Source: Gemmatimonadota bacterium (GTDB lineage Bacteria; Gemmatimonadota; Gemmatimonadetes; Gemmatimonadales; GWC2-71-9). Taken from it: a DNA stretch of 64,000 nt. Below the pieces are notes generated by a model. That model ran no database searches, was not told the DNA's origin, and was given only the letters and a program-made list of their open reading frames with translations. The stretch is taken from assembly GCA_009692185.1 (NCBI GenBank), contig SHZT01000005.1, forward strand, positions 20,068 through 84,067. The letters run 5' to 3'. Positions within the stretch are counted from its first letter, which is position 1. Each line of letters opens with the position of its first letter. Below are positions 48,223 to 59,042 of the stretch, in pieces. The position numbers and the translations under genes were made by a program.

Positions 48223-49058
48223 TCGCCGACCTCGTGGGTTCCCGATCGGTGCGGCGAGCCCTGGGCGCGGCGGGCATCGTCGCGACGCTCGCTTTCTCCG
48301 CGCCGTGGCTCAGCCCGTATGATCCAAATGAACATCTCGATGCCGTCGAGCTGCGAATCGCCGGGCCATCCTGGCATCACCCGCTGGGAACCGACCTCTT
48401 CAGTCGCGACGTGCTGTCTCGCGTCCTGTACGGCACGCGCGTGTCGCTGACCGTAGCCGCCCTGTCCGTGCTGGTGTCTGTGACGCTCGGGACCGCCGTG
48501 GGCATGGCAGCCTGGCTGGCCGGCGGAGCAGTGGACACCGTGCTGATGCGCCTGGTGGACGGGGCGCTCGCCATACCGCGCATACTGCTCCTGCTCGTCA
48601 TTGCCGCGCTGTGGAACCACATCAACCTCGCGGCGCTGGTGGCCATCCTCGGGCTCACGAGCTGGTTCGGCACCAGCCGCGTCGTGCGCGCCGAGGTCTT
48701 GAGCGCCCGCGCGCGAGAGTACGTCGCTGCCGCGCGTTCGCTCGGCCTCTCCCGCGTCCGGATCGCCACGCAACACGTCCTTCCGAACATCGCCGGCCCG
48801 ATCCTGGTCGCGGCCTCACTCGGCGTCGGGCAAATCATTCTTGTCGAAGCCGGCCTGTCGTTCCTCGGGCTCGGCCTCGCGCCCCCCACGGCCTCCCTCG
48901 GCGCGATGATCCAGGAAGGACAGTCGTTCGTATACCAGGCGCCCTGGGTGGTTGTCGCGCCCGGCGTCGTGATCGTCCTGACGGTCCTGGTGTTCAGCGC
49001 GCTGGGCGAGAGTCTTCGCGAGGCGCTCGACCCGCGCTCCGGAGGGCGGCCCGCGTGA
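48219..49058 (+). CDS. peptide ABC transporter permease (DppC type)
   Basis: 279 residues. HPLGTDLFSRDVLSRVLYGTRVSL is the DppC hallmark; the EAA loop is AAARSLGLSRVRIATQHVLPNIAGPILV. Start and stop overlap with both neighbours. Confidence 0.92.
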   Translation: MIADLVGSRSVRRALGAAGIVATLAFSAPWLSPYDPNEHLDAVELRIAGPSWHHPLGTDLFSRDVLSRVLYGTRVSLTVAALSVLVSVTLGTAVGMAAWLAGGAVDTVLMRLVDGALAIPRILLLLVIAALWNHINLAALVAILGLTSWFGTSRVVRAEVLSARAREYVAAARSLGLSRVRIATQHVLPNIAGPILVAASLGVGQIILVEAGLSFLGLGLAPPTASLGAMIQEGQSFVYQAPWVVVAPGVVIVLTVLVFSALGESLREALDPRSGGRPA

Positions 49059-50044
49059 CGGCCGTGCTTTCGGTTCGCGACTTGGGCGTCACGTTCGACA
49101 CGCCGCGGGGACCTGCGCGCGCGGTCGACGGCGTTTCGTTCGACCTGCATGCCGGCGAAACGCTGGCCCTCGTCGGCGAATCGGGCTGCGGCAAGACCGT
49201 CACCGCCCTGTCGATTCTCCGGCTCCTGCCCGACGCCGCCCGCGTGGCGCCCGGAGCCTCTATCACCTACGCCGGCGCCGACATTCTCAAGCTCGAGGCC
49301 GAGCCGCTCCGGCAAGTGCGGGGCGCGGGAATCGCCATGGTGTTCCAGGAACCGATGACCAGCCTGAACCCGGTCCTGTCCGTCGGCTGGCAGATCGCGG
49401 AGACCGTCCTGGCGCACAAGAGCGTTGGCCGCGCCACCGCCGACGCCCGGGCCATCGAGGTCATGAAGCTGGTCGGCATCGCCGACGCGGAAGACCGCTA
49501 CCGCGCCTACCCGCACCAGTTGTCCGGCGGCCTCTGTCAGCGCGTGATGATCGCCATGGCGCTCGCCTGCGAGCCCAAGGTGCTGATCGCGGACGAACCC
49601 ACGACCGCCCTCGACGTCACGATCCAGGCGCAAATCCTCGAACTGCTCGTGGATCTCAAGCGCCGCCTCGGCCTCTCCGTCCTCCTCATATCCCACGACC
49701 TCGCACTGGTGTCCGGCGTGGCCGACCGGATCGCCGTCATGTACGGGGGGCACATCGTCGAGGAAGCCGCGACGGCCGACGTGTTCGCGAAACCAGTGCA
49801 CCCCTACACCGAAGGGCTCCTCGGCGCCGTGCCACGCATCGACCGGCCGGAACTCAGGCTCGCAGCGATCCCCGGCAACGTGCCGCCGGCAACCGAGTGG
49901 CCCGCCGGGTGCCGGTTCCACCCGCGCTGCGCACACGCGTGGGACCGCTGCTCCACCGGCGAGCCGGGGCTGGTTGCGGCCGGCGCAAACCGCACCGCGC
50001 GTTGCTGGCTGATCGAAGAGCCCGGACGCCGGAAGTCGTCATGA
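49055..50044 (+). CDS. peptide ABC transporter ATPase (DppD type)
   Basis: 329 residues from GTG. Walker [11 protein letters not shown], signature [15 protein letters not shown] (the usual Gln after GG is Leu), Walker [13 protein letters not shown], and the C-terminal cysteine-rich domain of peptide transporters ([15 protein letters not shown]). Pairs with the next ATPase. Confidence 0.93.
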   Translation: MTAVLSVRDLGVTFDTPRGPARAVDGVSFDLHAGETLALVGESGCGKTVTALSILRLLPDAARVAPGASITYAGADILKLEAEPLRQVRGAGIAMVFQEPMTSLNPVLSVGWQIAETVLAHKSVGRATADARAIEVMKLVGIADAEDRYRAYPHQLSGGLCQRVMIAMALACEPKVLIADEPTTALDVTIQAQILELLVDLKRRLGLSVLLISHDLALVSGVADRIAVMYGGHIVEEAATADVFAKPVHPYTEGLLGAVPRIDRPELRLAAIPGNVPPATEWPAGCRFHPRCAHAWDRCSTGEPGLVAAGANRTARCWLIEEPGRRKSS

Positions 50045-51057
50045 CCGGACCATCCATCCGCTCATCCGCTCATCCGCCCATCCGCCCCTTCATCGAGGTG
50101 TCCGGCCTTACCCGCGAATACGCCGCCGAACGCGCGTGGCTGGAACGGCGCGTCACATTCCGCGCGGTGAACGACGTCAGCCTGACGATCGGTCGAGGAG
50201 AAACCCTGGGCCTGGTCGGCGAGAGCGGGAGCGGGAAGACGACGCTGGGCCGCTGCATCATCCGGCTCATCGAGCCTACCGAGGGAACGATTCACATGGA
50301 CGGCACCGACGTGCGCGCGCTGGAGTCCGCCACGCTGCGCCAGTTCCGGCGCCGAATGCAGATCGTATTCCAGGATGCGACCGGCGCGCTCAACCCGCGC
50401 ATGCGCGTCGGCCAGGCCGTGAAGGAACCCATCGAGGTACACCGGCTCGCGCGTGGAGCGGACGCCGATGCGCGCGTGGCCACCCTGTTCCAGGAAGTCG
50501 GCCTCGATCCGTCCTACCGGGACCGCTACCCGCACGAACTGTCCGGCGGCCAGCGGCAGCGCGTGGTGATCGCCCGCGCGCTTTCGGTCGAGCCCGAGTT
50601 CATCGTGCTCGACGAGCCCGTATCGGCCCTCGATGTGTCGGTGCAGGCCCAGGTGCTCAATCTCCTCGGAGACCTCAAGCGGAAGCGCGGTCTTACGTAC
50701 CTGTTCATCGCCCACGACCTCGCGGTCGTCCGCCACATCGCGGACCACGTCGCGGTCATGTACCTCGGCCGTATCGTGGAAACGGCGCCGGCCGCTACAC
50801 TCTACGGCGATCCGCGACACCCGTACACCCGCGCGCTGCTCTCGGCCGTCCCCGTAGCAGACCCGAAGCCGGGCCGGGCGCGCATCGTCCTCGCCGGGGA
50901 CCCGCCGTCGCCACTCAAGCCACCACCAGGATGCCCGTTCCACCAGCGGTGCTTCCACCCGAAGAAGAACTCGCGGTGCGCAACCGAGCGGCCCGAGCTG
51001 CGCGTGCTCGACGGCGCCCACCGCGTGGCGTGCCACTTCGCCGACGAGTGGCCGTGA
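50041..51057 (+). CDS. peptide ABC transporter ATPase (DppF type)
   Basis: 338 residues. Walker [11 protein letters not shown], signature [15 protein letters not shown], Walker [14 protein letters not shown]-terminal [14 protein letters not shown]. The N-terminus ([11 protein letters not shown]) is encoded by a small CATCCGC-type repeat. Overlaps the DoxX gene. Confidence 0.93.
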   Translation: MTGPSIRSSAHPPIRPFIEVSGLTREYAAERAWLERRVTFRAVNDVSLTIGRGETLGLVGESGSGKTTLGRCIIRLIEPTEGTIHMDGTDVRALESATLRQFRRRMQIVFQDATGALNPRMRVGQAVKEPIEVHRLARGADADARVATLFQEVGLDPSYRDRYPHELSGGQRQRVVIARALSVEPEFIVLDEPVSALDVSVQAQVLNLLGDLKRKRGLTYLFIAHDLAVVRHIADHVAVMYLGRIVETAPAATLYGDPRHPYTRALLSAVPVADPKPGRARIVLAGDPPSPLKPPPGCPFHQRCFHPKKNSRCATERPELRVLDGAHRVACHFADEWP

Positions 51058-51698
51058 GCCTGTCCGCTTCCCTCGAGCGCCTGCACGCGCGCGTGGTCCG
51101 GAACCCCCTGCTCCAGGTGTTCACCGCCACGACACGCGGGCTCCTCGCCATGGCGTTCGTTCCCTCGGGCCTGACCAAGGTGATGGGTGAACGGTTCACC
51201 TCGCTCGGCACCGACACCTCCGTGGGCTACTTCTTCGACGCGATGTACCAGACCGGCTACTACTACCGGTTCCTCGGCGCGTCCCAGGTACTCGCGGCCA
51301 TTCTCCTGCTGTTTCCGGCCACCGCGACACTCGGCGCGGTGATGTACTTCCCGATCATCCTGAACATCTTCATCATCACGGTCGCCGTTCATTTCACGGG
51401 AACACCATTCATCACGGGACTCATGATGCTCGGGAGCATCTACCTGCTCTGCTGGGACTACGACCGCCTGCGGCACATGCTGCCCGGGCTCTCCCCGGCG
51501 CCGCTCGCCCCGCGGGCCTTCGGCGTGGCGCCGACGGTCGGACTGACTCTCGCGGTGTTGATGGGCACGTTTGGCGGGATTAACGCCATCGGAATGGCGG
51601 GCCCACGCTGGGGGCTTGCGACCGCCGGCAGTTTGGTTCTCGCTTCCGGATTCCTCTACCTGGCAATCGCATACCGTACCATCCGGCGGGCCGCGTGA
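51054..51698 (+). CDS. DoxX-like membrane protein
   Basis: 214 residues from GTG (GTGA overlap). Four or more membrane segments with the DoxX pattern ([55 protein letters not shown]). Function not established; members have been linked to redox or membrane homeostasis. Overlaps the GGDEF gene. Confidence 0.75.
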   Translation: MSLSASLERLHARVVRNPLLQVFTATTRGLLAMAFVPSGLTKVMGERFTSLGTDTSVGYFFDAMYQTGYYYRFLGASQVLAAILLLFPATATLGAVMYFPIILNIFIITVAVHFTGTPFITGLMMLGSIYLLCWDYDRLRHMLPGLSPAPLAPRAFGVAPTVGLTLAVLMGTFGGINAIGMAGPRWGLATAGSLVLASGFLYLAIAYRTIRRAA

Positions 51699-52918
51699 CA
51701 CGCAACCGGGCGATCCAGTTCACGTGGCCCGAAGGGGCCGCCGCCCTGGTCGGCGTTGCCTTCGTCGCCTGGCCGACGCTTAACGCGGCGGCTCGTCCCC
51801 TCCTCCGCGTGTTGCCCTACCTCGCGCTCGGTGCCGGCGCCGTCATCGGGTGGCGGTTTGGCCGTGGCCGGCTCCTGTTCGCCCTGGTGACAATTGCGGT
51901 GGCGGACCAGTTCCTCACCTGGCTCGCGCCACCGGCGCCTCCCGGGGCCGCCATCGCGAGAGCGGGCGCCTTGCTCGTCTCGCTGCTCCTGCCGGCAAAC
52001 CTCGCGGCCCTGGCATTCCTGCCCGAGACGCCGGCCTTCAGCAGGATCGGCCGCTGGTGGGGCGCGGCGTTCGCCGGCCAGGTGGCCCTCGCGGCGCTTT
52101 TCAGCCGCACCGCGCCAGACGCAGTCGGATCCGTCCTTTCCCTGCCCATTTTCCCCGTGGAGCCCGCGTGGCTCTCCATGTCCCAGTTCGGCGTGGTCGC
52201 GTTCGTGGCCACGGGAATCCTGCACGGCTACCGCGCGTGGCATGCACCTGACCCGACGACCCGCGGTTTCTTCTGGAGCACGGTCGTCGCGTTGATCGCA
52301 GTCAACGCGCCGTCACCCGGCACGCGAACGCTCTACCTCGCGGTTGCGGGACTCGTGCTGCTCGTGAGCATGATCGAGGCGTCATATTCGCTCGCCTTCC
52401 TCGATGAACTCACCGGGCTTCCCGGCCGGCGCGCGTTCAACCAGGCCCTGTCAGGCCTGGGCGGTGAGTACGTCATCGCGCTGGTGGACGTGGACCACTC
52501 CAAGCAATTCAACGACCAGCACGGACACGACGTCGGAGACCAAGTGCTCCGCCTCGTGGCCGGCCGACTGATCCACGTTGGAGACGGCGGGCGAGGATAC
52601 CGGTACGGCGGCGAGGAATTCGCGGTGATCTTCCCCGACAGTACGCTCGAGGAATCCCGCGAGGACCTGGACGCGCTGCGGATCGCGATCGAGGCCTCGA
52701 CGTTCACGTTCCGGGGAACCGACCGGCCCCGGGAAGATCCCAAGGGCCCCAAGCGGAATCGCCCGGCGAGGCGCCGGGACCTGTCGGTCACGGTGAGTAT
52801 CGGTGCAGCGGAGCCGGGATCGCGACAGGCGACCCCGGCTCTGGTGGTGGAAGCGGCGGACCAGGCGCTCTATCGCGCCAAGGATACCGGGCGGAACCGG
52901 GTCGTCACGACCCCGTAG
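51695..52918 (+). CDS. membrane-bound diguanylate cyclase (GGDEF)
   Basis: 407 residues from GTG. About seven membrane segments (1-220), then a GGDEF domain: [37 protein letters not shown], and active site YGGEEF. It should make c-di-GMP from two GTP. No RxxD inhibitory site at the usual place. A 20-residue basic insertion ([17 protein letters not shown]) follows the active site. Confidence 0.88.
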   Translation: MTRNRAIQFTWPEGAAALVGVAFVAWPTLNAAARPLLRVLPYLALGAGAVIGWRFGRGRLLFALVTIAVADQFLTWLAPPAPPGAAIARAGALLVSLLLPANLAALAFLPETPAFSRIGRWWGAAFAGQVALAALFSRTAPDAVGSVLSLPIFPVEPAWLSMSQFGVVAFVATGILHGYRAWHAPDPTTRGFFWSTVVALIAVNAPSPGTRTLYLAVAGLVLLVSMIEASYSLAFLDELTGLPGRRAFNQALSGLGGEYVIALVDVDHSKQFNDQHGHDVGDQVLRLVAGRLIHVGDGGRGYRYGGEEFAVIFPDSTLEESREDLDALRIAIEASTFTFRGTDRPREDPKGPKRNRPARRRDLSVTVSIGAAEPGSRQATPALVVEAADQALYRAKDTGRNRVVTTP

Positions 52919-54127
52919 TTACCGTCGCCGCATTCCTCTTCGCGCCCGGATCGACGGGCCGGTGGGCGGCGGCGGCTTGGCGCTATACGGTGGCGGCGGT
53001 GCCACCGACGGCTCCAGGCCGGGAATGACCTCGCGGGGAAACCCGTGTCCCACCAGCCGCTCGATGTCGTTCACCAGGATCCATTCGTCCGGTGACATGA
53101 GCGTCAGCGCGAGGCCCTCCGCGCCCGCGCGCGCCGTGCGGCCCACGCGGTGCACATAGACTTCCGGGTCCGTTGGGACGTCGAAGTTCACCACCAATCC
53201 GATTCCTTCAACGTCGATCCCGCGCGCCGCCAAGTCCGTGGCGACGAGCGTCCGGAGACTTCCTGACCGGAACTCGTCCAGCGTCCGCTGGCGCACCGAC
53301 TGCGCCTTGTCGCCGTGCAACGCTTCGGCGGGAATGCCTTCTTTCTTCAGATGGCGCGTCAGCTTGTCCGCCCCAAACTTGGTGCGGGTGAAGATGAGCG
53401 CCTGGTGCACCATGTCGAGCTTGAGCACCGACACCAGCGCGTCCTTCTTCTTGATCTTGTCCACCCCGATGATCCCGTGCTCGATGCCATCGGCCGTAGC
53501 CGCCCGGCGGGCCGTCTCGACCTCGGCGTGGTTGCGGAGCGCGCGATGGGCCAGCCGGTCAACGTCGTGGGATATCGTGGCGCTGTAGAGGAACGTCTGA
53601 CGTTCGGTGGGTATCTCGCTCAGGATCCGGTTCACGTCCGGCGCGAATCCCATGTCGAGCATTCGGTCCGCTTCGTCGAGCACCAGGAAACAGACCTTCG
53701 ACAGGTCCACGTGACCGCGGCCCATGTGGTCCAGCATTCGGCCCGGCGTGGCCACTATGATGTCCACGCCGCCTCGCAACGCCTTGGTCTGCGGCTCCAT
53801 GCCCACGCCGCCGTAGACCGCGCACGCCTTGAGGTTGAGGTGACGGCCGTAGGCCACCGCCCGCTCCAGCACCTGCTCGCACAGCTCCCGGGTCGGCACG
53901 AGGATCAGCGCTCGCGTTCCGCGGCCGGTCGATTCGGAGAGTTTTTGGAGAATCGGTAACAGAAACGCGGCGGTCTTGCCGGTCCCAGTTTGCGCCGAGC
54001 CCACGACATCACGGCCGGCCAGGGCGAGGGGAATCGTTTGTTCTTGAATGGGGGTGGGGATGGTGTAACCCTCGTCGGCGACTGCGCGGACGAGCTCGGG
54101 CTTCAGGCCCAATGCGGTAAACGGCAT
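52919..54127 (-). CDS. DEAD-box RNA helicase (RhlE-like)
   Basis: 402 residues from ATG 54127 (CAGGAG upstream). All motifs are visible: IPTPIQEQTIP, AQTGTGKT, PTRELC, GG, TPGRMLD, VLDEADRM, SAT, and YVHRVGRTARAG. The tail (PPPPYSAKPPPPTGPSIRARRGMRRR) is proline- and arginine-rich. It unwinds short RNA duplexes. Compare the degenerate relative at 38742. Confidence 0.93.
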   Translation of the reverse strand: MPFTALGLKPELVRAVADEGYTIPTPIQEQTIPLALAGRDVVGSAQTGTGKTAAFLLPILQKLSESTGRGTRALILVPTRELCEQVLERAVAYGRHLNLKACAVYGGVGMEPQTKALRGGVDIIVATPGRMLDHMGRGHVDLSKVCFLVLDEADRMLDMGFAPDVNRILSEIPTERQTFLYSATISHDVDRLAHRALRNHAEVETARRAATADGIEHGIIGVDKIKKKDALVSVLKLDMVHQALIFTRTKFGADKLTRHLKKEGIPAEALHGDKAQSVRQRTLDEFRSGSLRTLVATDLAARGIDVEGIGLVVNFDVPTDPEVYVHRVGRTARAGAEGLALTLMSPDEWILVNDIERLVGHGFPREVIPGLEPSVAPPPPYSAKPPPPTGPSIRARRGMRRR

Positions 54128-54380
54128 TCTACTTGCAAACTCCTGCACTACGAACACGCACGCCATCAGGCCGCACACTGCGGTCGAGAGCGTTGCTTCA
54201 GCTTCCGTTATTGAACCTGGGGATCAGACGGGGCGTGTCTACAGCACCGGGCCCGCTCCTGAGCGGGACTGTCCTACGGGTAGGATGCCAGCTCTCGGTT
54301 CTTACGGCTGAATGAAGAGTACACGAGTCATGCGAGAAATGCGAGTGTTTACCCGCGATCGCTCTGCGTCAGCCAGCAGT
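54128..54380 (-). other. upstream region of the helicase gene with two short hairpins
   Basis: No coding frame is convincing. Perfect stems CCCGCTC/GAGCGGG (54252-54258 with 54261-54267) and TCCTAC/GTAGGA (54272-54277 with 54280-54285) lie about 130-160 bases before the helicase start. They may be part of a leader that controls the helicase mRNA. Confidence 0.3.
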
Positions 54381-54381
54381 C

Positions 54382-54424
54382 CCCCTCTCCCGTCAGGGAG
54401 AGGGGTCAGGGGTGAGGGTGAGGG
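54382..54424. repeat. CCCCTCTCCC hairpin repeat, copy B
   Basis: Ten-base stem CCCCTCTCCC / GGGAGAGGGG with a GTCA loop (54382-54405), then TCAGGGGTGAGGGTGAGGG directly up to the stop codon of the POT transporter gene. Same family as copies A and C. Confidence 0.75.
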
Positions 54425-55750
54425 TTAGTGAATCCCTCCCATCAGCCTCCGTATCGGCTTGATCAACAGCGCGAGTATTACCGCGGCCCCAATCGTCGTG
54501 CCGGCCACCGCGCCGAACAGCGACGGCAACGGGAAACTGTCGAAGAACCCCGCCACGTAGCCGCCCACCTTGTTGCCGATCGACGTCGCGAGGAACCACA
54601 CGCCCATCATGAGGCCCGCGATGCGGACCGGCGCGAGCTTGGTCACCACCGACAGCCCGACCGGAGAGAGACACAGCTCGCCGATCGTGTGGAGGAAGTA
54701 GACCCCGACCAGCCACCACGGGCTGACCAGCACGCCGCTCCCCTGGGCCATGGTTGCCGCGGGCACCAGGAGCAGGAATCCCAGGCCCACGAACAGCAGG
54801 CCGATCGTGAACTTGGCCGGCGACGACGGCTCACGCTTCTTGAGCGAGACCCACACCCAGGCGAACACCGGTGCCAAGGCGATCAGGAACGCCGAGTTGA
54901 TCGCCTGGAACCACGAGGACGGGAATGGCCGGCCGAGTGCTTCCAGCTTCGTCATCCGGTCCGCGAACAGATTGAGCGAAGAGCCCGCCTGCTCGAACGC
55001 GCTCCAGAACAGCACGGCGGCCATGAAGAACACCCCGACCGCCGCGATCCGCTTCCACTCTACGGCAGTGAACGGCTGTGCCGGCACGCCGGACTTCCGC
55101 GCGGTGGGGGCTGCCGCGAGCCGGTCCATCGCCGGCGCGAGCCGCGGCTTGCCCAGCACGTACTGGATCACGCCCAGCGTCATGCCAACGCCCGCCGCCG
55201 CGAACCCCCAGTGCCAGTTGCCACCCTTGCCGTCGAGCCCCTGCGCCAGCGCCCCGGTGATGAGGGGCGCGATACCCGCGCCGAGGTTGATGCCCATGTA
55301 GAAAATTGAGAATCCCGCGTCCCGCCGCGTGTCCTTTTCGTCGTAGAGCGACCCGACCATCGTGCTGATGTTCGGCTTGAGCAGGCCGGTCCCGATTACA
55401 ATCAGCGAGAGACCCAGGTAGAAGAACGGCATTGACGACACCGCGAGGCAGAAATGCCCCAGCGCAATGATGATGCCGCCGATCAGCACGCTTCGATACT
55501 GGCCGATTAAACGGTCGGCGATGAACCCGCCCGGAATCGCCGCGGCATACACGCCGGACGTATACCAGCCGTAAATGGAGGCCGCCTGGCTCGTCTCCAT
55601 CGCGAGGCCTCCAGCGGCGATCGGCGCGGTCATATAGAGAATGAGCAGGGCGCGCATTCCATAGTAGGAGAAGCGCTCCCACATCTCCGTGAAGAAAAGC
55701 GTGGAGAGCCCCTTCGGGTGCCCTGCCCAGCCGTCGCGATCCGTGGTCAT
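54425..55750 (-). CDS. POT/PTR family peptide transporter
   Basis: 441 residues from ATG 55750, which overlaps the stop of the upstream gene. [19 protein letters not shown] is the POT signature, and [17 protein letters not shown] the second one. About twelve membrane segments. Imports di- and tripeptides with protons. With the ABC peptide transporter nearby, peptide use seems important. Confidence 0.92.
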   Translation of the reverse strand: MTTDRDGWAGHPKGLSTLFFTEMWERFSYYGMRALLILYMTAPIAAGGLAMETSQAASIYGWYTSGVYAAAIPGGFIADRLIGQYRSVLIGGIIIALGHFCLAVSSMPFFYLGLSLIVIGTGLLKPNISTMVGSLYDEKDTRRDAGFSIFYMGINLGAGIAPLITGALAQGLDGKGGNWHWGFAAAGVGMTLGVIQYVLGKPRLAPAMDRLAAAPTARKSGVPAQPFTAVEWKRIAAVGVFFMAAVLFWSAFEQAGSSLNLFADRMTKLEALGRPFPSSWFQAINSAFLIALAPVFAWVWVSLKKREPSSPAKFTIGLLFVGLGFLLLVPAATMAQGSGVLVSPWWLVGVYFLHTIGELCLSPVGLSVVTKLAPVRIAGLMMGVWFLATSIGNKVGGYVAGFFDSFPLPSLFGAVAGTTIGAAVILALLIKPIRRLMGGIH

Positions 55751-56301
55751 GGTTTCCCCATTCTCTTCTTGAGGGCCTTCAGTTGCTCTTCCGCCGTCGC
55801 TTCCTTCGCCACCCGGTCTATCTGTCCCTTCACCAGTTCGTCGGCCAAGTCGGTCTCCGGCCTCGTGCCACCTGCGGCCTCGATATTCCGCCACGCGGAC
55901 GACGACGCCTGGGGCCGTTCCTTTTCCAGACGCTTGAGCTGTTCCGTCATGCCGGCCAGTTCCCGCTCGGACAACCCCAGCTCGGCCGTCTGTGCCGCGA
56001 GTTTCTGCTCCAGCACGGCAACGCGTTCCGCGTGCTTCGCCACGAACTGCTCCGCGATGGTCGCCGTGTCATGGTCGTTGATCCCGGCCGCCAGCTTTCC
56101 CCGCCGGTCGGCGTCTTCCAGTGCCTGCGTCTCGGCAGTGATGTGCTGCTGGGTGACGAGATAGTCCTGCCGCATCTTGATCACGGCGGAGCGCAGCTCG
56201 ACCACGGCCTGGCGCATCTGCCCGGACAGCTCGCTAAGGTCGGGCGGCGGGGTCGCCGCATCGAGCGCTGCGTTGATCGCGGCGCGCAGGCGTTCGAACA
56301 C
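55747..56301 (-). CDS. coiled-coil protein, PspA-like
   Basis: 184 residues, nearly all helical ([69 protein letters not shown]). It resembles PspA/Vipp-type or PspA-like helical proteins, but the match is only general. Placed between fmdB and the POT transporter with no gap. Confidence 0.62.
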   Translation of the reverse strand: MFERLRAAINAALDAATPPPDLSELSGQMRQAVVELRSAVIKMRQDYLVTQQHITAETQALEDADRRGKLAAGINDHDTATIAEQFVAKHAERVAVLEQKLAAQTAELGLSERELAGMTEQLKRLEKERPQASSSAWRNIEAAGGTRPETDLADELVKGQIDRVAKEATAEEQLKALKKRMGKP

Positions 56302-56466
56302 TCAGCTCTTGCGGACGGTCTTGGCGTAGAAAGGCGTGAATACCCGCGTCACGGTCACCGCCTTGCACTTGGGGCAGGCCGCCTTCGAGCGCCCGTGCGC
56401 CGCAATGCTCTCGACCCGGGAGAATGCGTGACCGCACTTCTCACAACGGTATTCGTACGTTGGCAT
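56302..56466 (-). CDS. FmdB-type zinc ribbon protein
   Basis: 54 residues from ATG 56466 (GGGAGAATCC directly upstream decides the start). MPTYEYRCEKCGHAFSR and CPKCKAVTVTRVFTPF are the FmdB family pattern with four cysteines. Proposed regulatory role; precise function unknown. Confidence 0.88.
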   Translation of the reverse strand: MPTYEYRCEKCGHAFSRVESIAAHGRSKAACPKCKAVTVTRVFTPFYAKTVRKS

Positions 56467-56560
56467 GGATTCTCCCTGACCGAAGGGCGGTTGACGACGA
56501 AAGGTTACCGGCCACCCGAAACAGTAGCAAGCGGGCGCCACCAGACACTATGATTCGCCC

Positions 56561-57058
56561 ATGCGCATTGCCCTGTTCACCGTCACGGTCCTGCTTGCCA
56601 CCGGGTGCGGCTCCAACCCGGAAAACAGCGCATCCTGCGGCTTTGCCAGCATTGCCGGCGCTTCCATGACCGCCCAGCAGCTCCGGAACCGGCATGCCTG
56701 GCTGAACGTGCCGCCGTCGGACCTCAAGTCCGTCGTCGCCGCACGCGTCGTCGGCTTCGGCACTGCCCGGGCCCTCGTCGCCCACGGAACCGATGGCCTC
56801 GTCCTCGGCTACGAGGGACAGGGCTTCCCCACCCGCCCCGGCTTCGGCATCCTCCTGGTGGACGACTCCTCCGAGGTCACCAAGGGCCTGCTGATCTTCG
56901 ACAAGGAGGAGCAGGACGGCATCCCCAAGCTGGGCACCATCTCCGGCAGCACATCCACCATTCCGATCTATGGTCTCCGCGTCAACTGGAGCGGCGTCAG
57001 CGACCCCCGGTGCCCGATGTTCGCCAAGTTGAACCCGGACTCGGCGCCCAGGCCCTAG
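56561..57058 (+). CDS. lipoprotein of unknown function
   Basis: 165 residues. RIALFTVTVLLATGC is a lipoprotein signal. The rest is a beta-rich domain (VVAARVVGFGTARALVAHGTDGLVLGYEG, GFGILLVDDSSEVTKGLLIFD) without a recognised family. Precedes the histidine kinase. Confidence 0.7.
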   Translation: MRIALFTVTVLLATGCGSNPENSASCGFASIAGASMTAQQLRNRHAWLNVPPSDLKSVVAARVVGFGTARALVAHGTDGLVLGYEGQGFPTRPGFGILLVDDSSEVTKGLLIFDKEEQDGIPKLGTISGSTSTIPIYGLRVNWSGVSDPRCPMFAKLNPDSAPRP

Positions 57059-57064
57059 CGCCCA

Positions 57065-58933
57065 GTGGCCGACCCGCCGCCAGGCCACTCCCCTCCGGGA
57101 CCGCTCCCCGTGCTGATCTCCCTCGGTCAGGGGCTCGCCGGCGCATCGCATCGCGACACTATCGCTGCCCTCCTCGCGACGGCGCTCCGGGCCCTGCTCG
57201 CCCCGGACTCCCTGCTCCTCGTGCTCACCGATGCCGACTCGGGGACCCGCCGCGTCGCCCACGCCCTCAACATTCGGGATCCCAGGGCCGATGACCCGCT
57301 GATCGAACGCGCCTTGAAGGGCGCGAGCGTCGACGGCTCATGGCTGGGGTCGCCGATCCGCGGCGCGGCCGGCCGCACCATCGGGGCCGTGTACGCGGTC
57401 GCCGGTGGTGGGAGCGGGTTCGACGAGCGCCACCTGGAAATGACCACCGCGGCCCTGACCCAGGCCGCCATCGCCCTCGAGAACTCCCGCCTCGTGGAAT
57501 TGCTCTCCGATGGCAAGCGCGAGTGGGAACAGACGGTGGACGCGGTGAGCGAGGCGTTCTGCGTCCTCGGCGGCGACGGCCGGGTCCTGCGGGCCAATCG
57601 CGCGTTTGGCCAGCTGGCGCAACACCCGCTCACGGCCCTCGCCGGCCGGCCCTGGATGTCCCTGCTTCCCGAGGATTGGGCTGGCCCCATCGCCCAGGCG
57701 CTCGCCGCGCCCGAACGGGGCGGCGTGGAACTGCTGGCGGGCGGGCGCCTCTTCACAGTCACCGCCCTGACGGTTGCCGAAGACGGCACGTGCGTGCTCG
57801 TGTTCGCCGATCAGACCGACAAGAAGCGGCTCCAGGAACAGCTCATCCAGTCAGAGAAAATGTCCGCCATCGGCCAGCTCATCGCCGGGGTGGCGCACGA
57901 CCTCAACAACCCGCTCGCATCGGTGGTCGGCTTTGCTGACTACCTGCTCGAAACCGAAAAGGACGCGGGGCCGCACCTGCTCGAACCCCTGCGCGCCATT
58001 CAGCAGGAAGCGGTGCGGGCCGCGGGCATCGTCCATAATCTCCTGTCGTTCGCCCGGAAGCAGGACCGGCGCCGCCGAGAGCAGCGTATCGGGCCGGTGA
58101 TCGAGGCGACACTTTTCCTGCTCAGGAACCAGCTGATGGCCTGCCGGGTGGACAGTCACCTGCACATAGACCCGGAGCTTCCCGACGTACGGATGGATGC
58201 GAACCAGGTCCAGCAGGTGTTCGTCAACCTGATCAACAACGCCGCCCAGGCCGTCCAGGGAACGGCGCGAGCGGGAAACATTTGGATCCGCGTGACTCGC
58301 TGGCTCGATGGGATCGCCGTCACGTTCGAAGACGACGGCCCGGGCATCGCGGACCAGATCGCGGACAAGGTCTTCGAGCCGTTCTTCACGACGAAACCCG
58401 AGGGCCAGGGCACCGGGCTCGGCCTGTCCATCTGCCAGGGCATTGTCCGGGAACACGGTGGCCGGATTACCCTGTCGAAACGGGCCGGCGGCGGTGCGGC
58501 CCTCCGCGTCGAGTTGCCGGGCGCCTCGACCCCGCCAAGAGTCGAGTCACAGGAGCCCGCGACCGGCACGCTCGGCATCCTGGTGGTGGACGACGAGCCG
58601 CATATCCTCCACTACCTGCGGGCAACACTCGAGGCCTGGGGCCACCGGGTCGCGGTAGCCGCCGACGGCGAGACCGCGCTGGTTCGCGCGCGAGGGGAAT
58701 CGTTCGACGTGATCATCACCGACGTTCGGATGCCGCGCTTCGGTGGCCGCGAGTTCTACGAGTCCCTGAACCGCGAACGCCCCGAACTCGCGGCCCATGT
58801 GATCTTCTCCACTGGCGACACCGTCCGGGGAGACACGCTTCAGTTCCTCGAATCCCTCGGCCGCCCGTTCCTGCAAAAACCTTTTTCCCTTGCCCAACTC
58901 AGGTCCGCCCTCGGCGCCGCTACCCAAGGCTAG
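57065..58933 (+). CDS. hybrid histidine kinase (GAF-PAS-HisKA-HATPase-REC)
   Basis: 622 residues from GTG. GAF-like (about 10-145), PAS-like (about 155-255), HisKA with His278 in GVAHDLNNPLASVVG, HATPase with NLINNAAQAV, DDGPGI and GTGLGLSI, then a receiver (about 500-620) with acceptor Asp553 in TDVRMP and Lys in LQKPF. No membrane segment, so it senses something in the cytoplasm. The output partner is not in the window. Confidence 0.92.
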   Translation: MADPPPGHSPPGPLPVLISLGQGLAGASHRDTIAALLATALRALLAPDSLLLVLTDADSGTRRVAHALNIRDPRADDPLIERALKGASVDGSWLGSPIRGAAGRTIGAVYAVAGGGSGFDERHLEMTTAALTQAAIALENSRLVELLSDGKREWEQTVDAVSEAFCVLGGDGRVLRANRAFGQLAQHPLTALAGRPWMSLLPEDWAGPIAQALAAPERGGVELLAGGRLFTVTALTVAEDGTCVLVFADQTDKKRLQEQLIQSEKMSAIGQLIAGVAHDLNNPLASVVGFADYLLETEKDAGPHLLEPLRAIQQEAVRAAGIVHNLLSFARKQDRRRREQRIGPVIEATLFLLRNQLMACRVDSHLHIDPELPDVRMDANQVQQVFVNLINNAAQAVQGTARAGNIWIRVTRWLDGIAVTFEDDGPGIADQIADKVFEPFFTTKPEGQGTGLGLSICQGIVREHGGRITLSKRAGGGAALRVELPGASTPPRVESQEPATGTLGILVVDDEPHILHYLRATLEAWGHRVAVAADGETALVRARGESFDVIITDVRMPRFGGREFYESLNRERPELAAHVIFSTGDTVRGDTLQFLESLGRPFLQKPFSLAQLRSALGAATQG

Positions 58934-58943
58934 CCCCGGCGTT

Positions 58944-59028
58944 CCCCCTCTCCCGCATGGGAGAGGGGGACAGGGGGTGAGGAACAACGAGCGGCGAAGG
59001 AGAGGGGACAGGGGTGAGGGTGAGGGGT
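58944..59028. repeat. CCCCTCTCCC hairpin repeat, copy C, with an extra half copy
   Basis: Eleven-base stem CCCCCTCTCCC / GGGAGAGGGGG with a GCAT loop (58944-58969), then CAGGGGGTGAGG. About 20 bases later the right half occurs again (GAGAGGGGACAGGGGTGAGG, 59001-59020). Fills the gap between the kinase and the glycosyltransferase. Confidence 0.75.
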
Positions 59029-59042
59029 ATAGTTACGGTACG

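Noticed and set aside
48377..49936. 519-codon open frame on the minus strand
   Set aside because: Antisense to two transporter genes with strong motifs.
50050..50090. CATCCGC tandem near the DppF start as a regulatory repeat
   Set aside because: It is in frame, codes for the variable N-terminus (SSAHPPIRP) and is too short to claim more.
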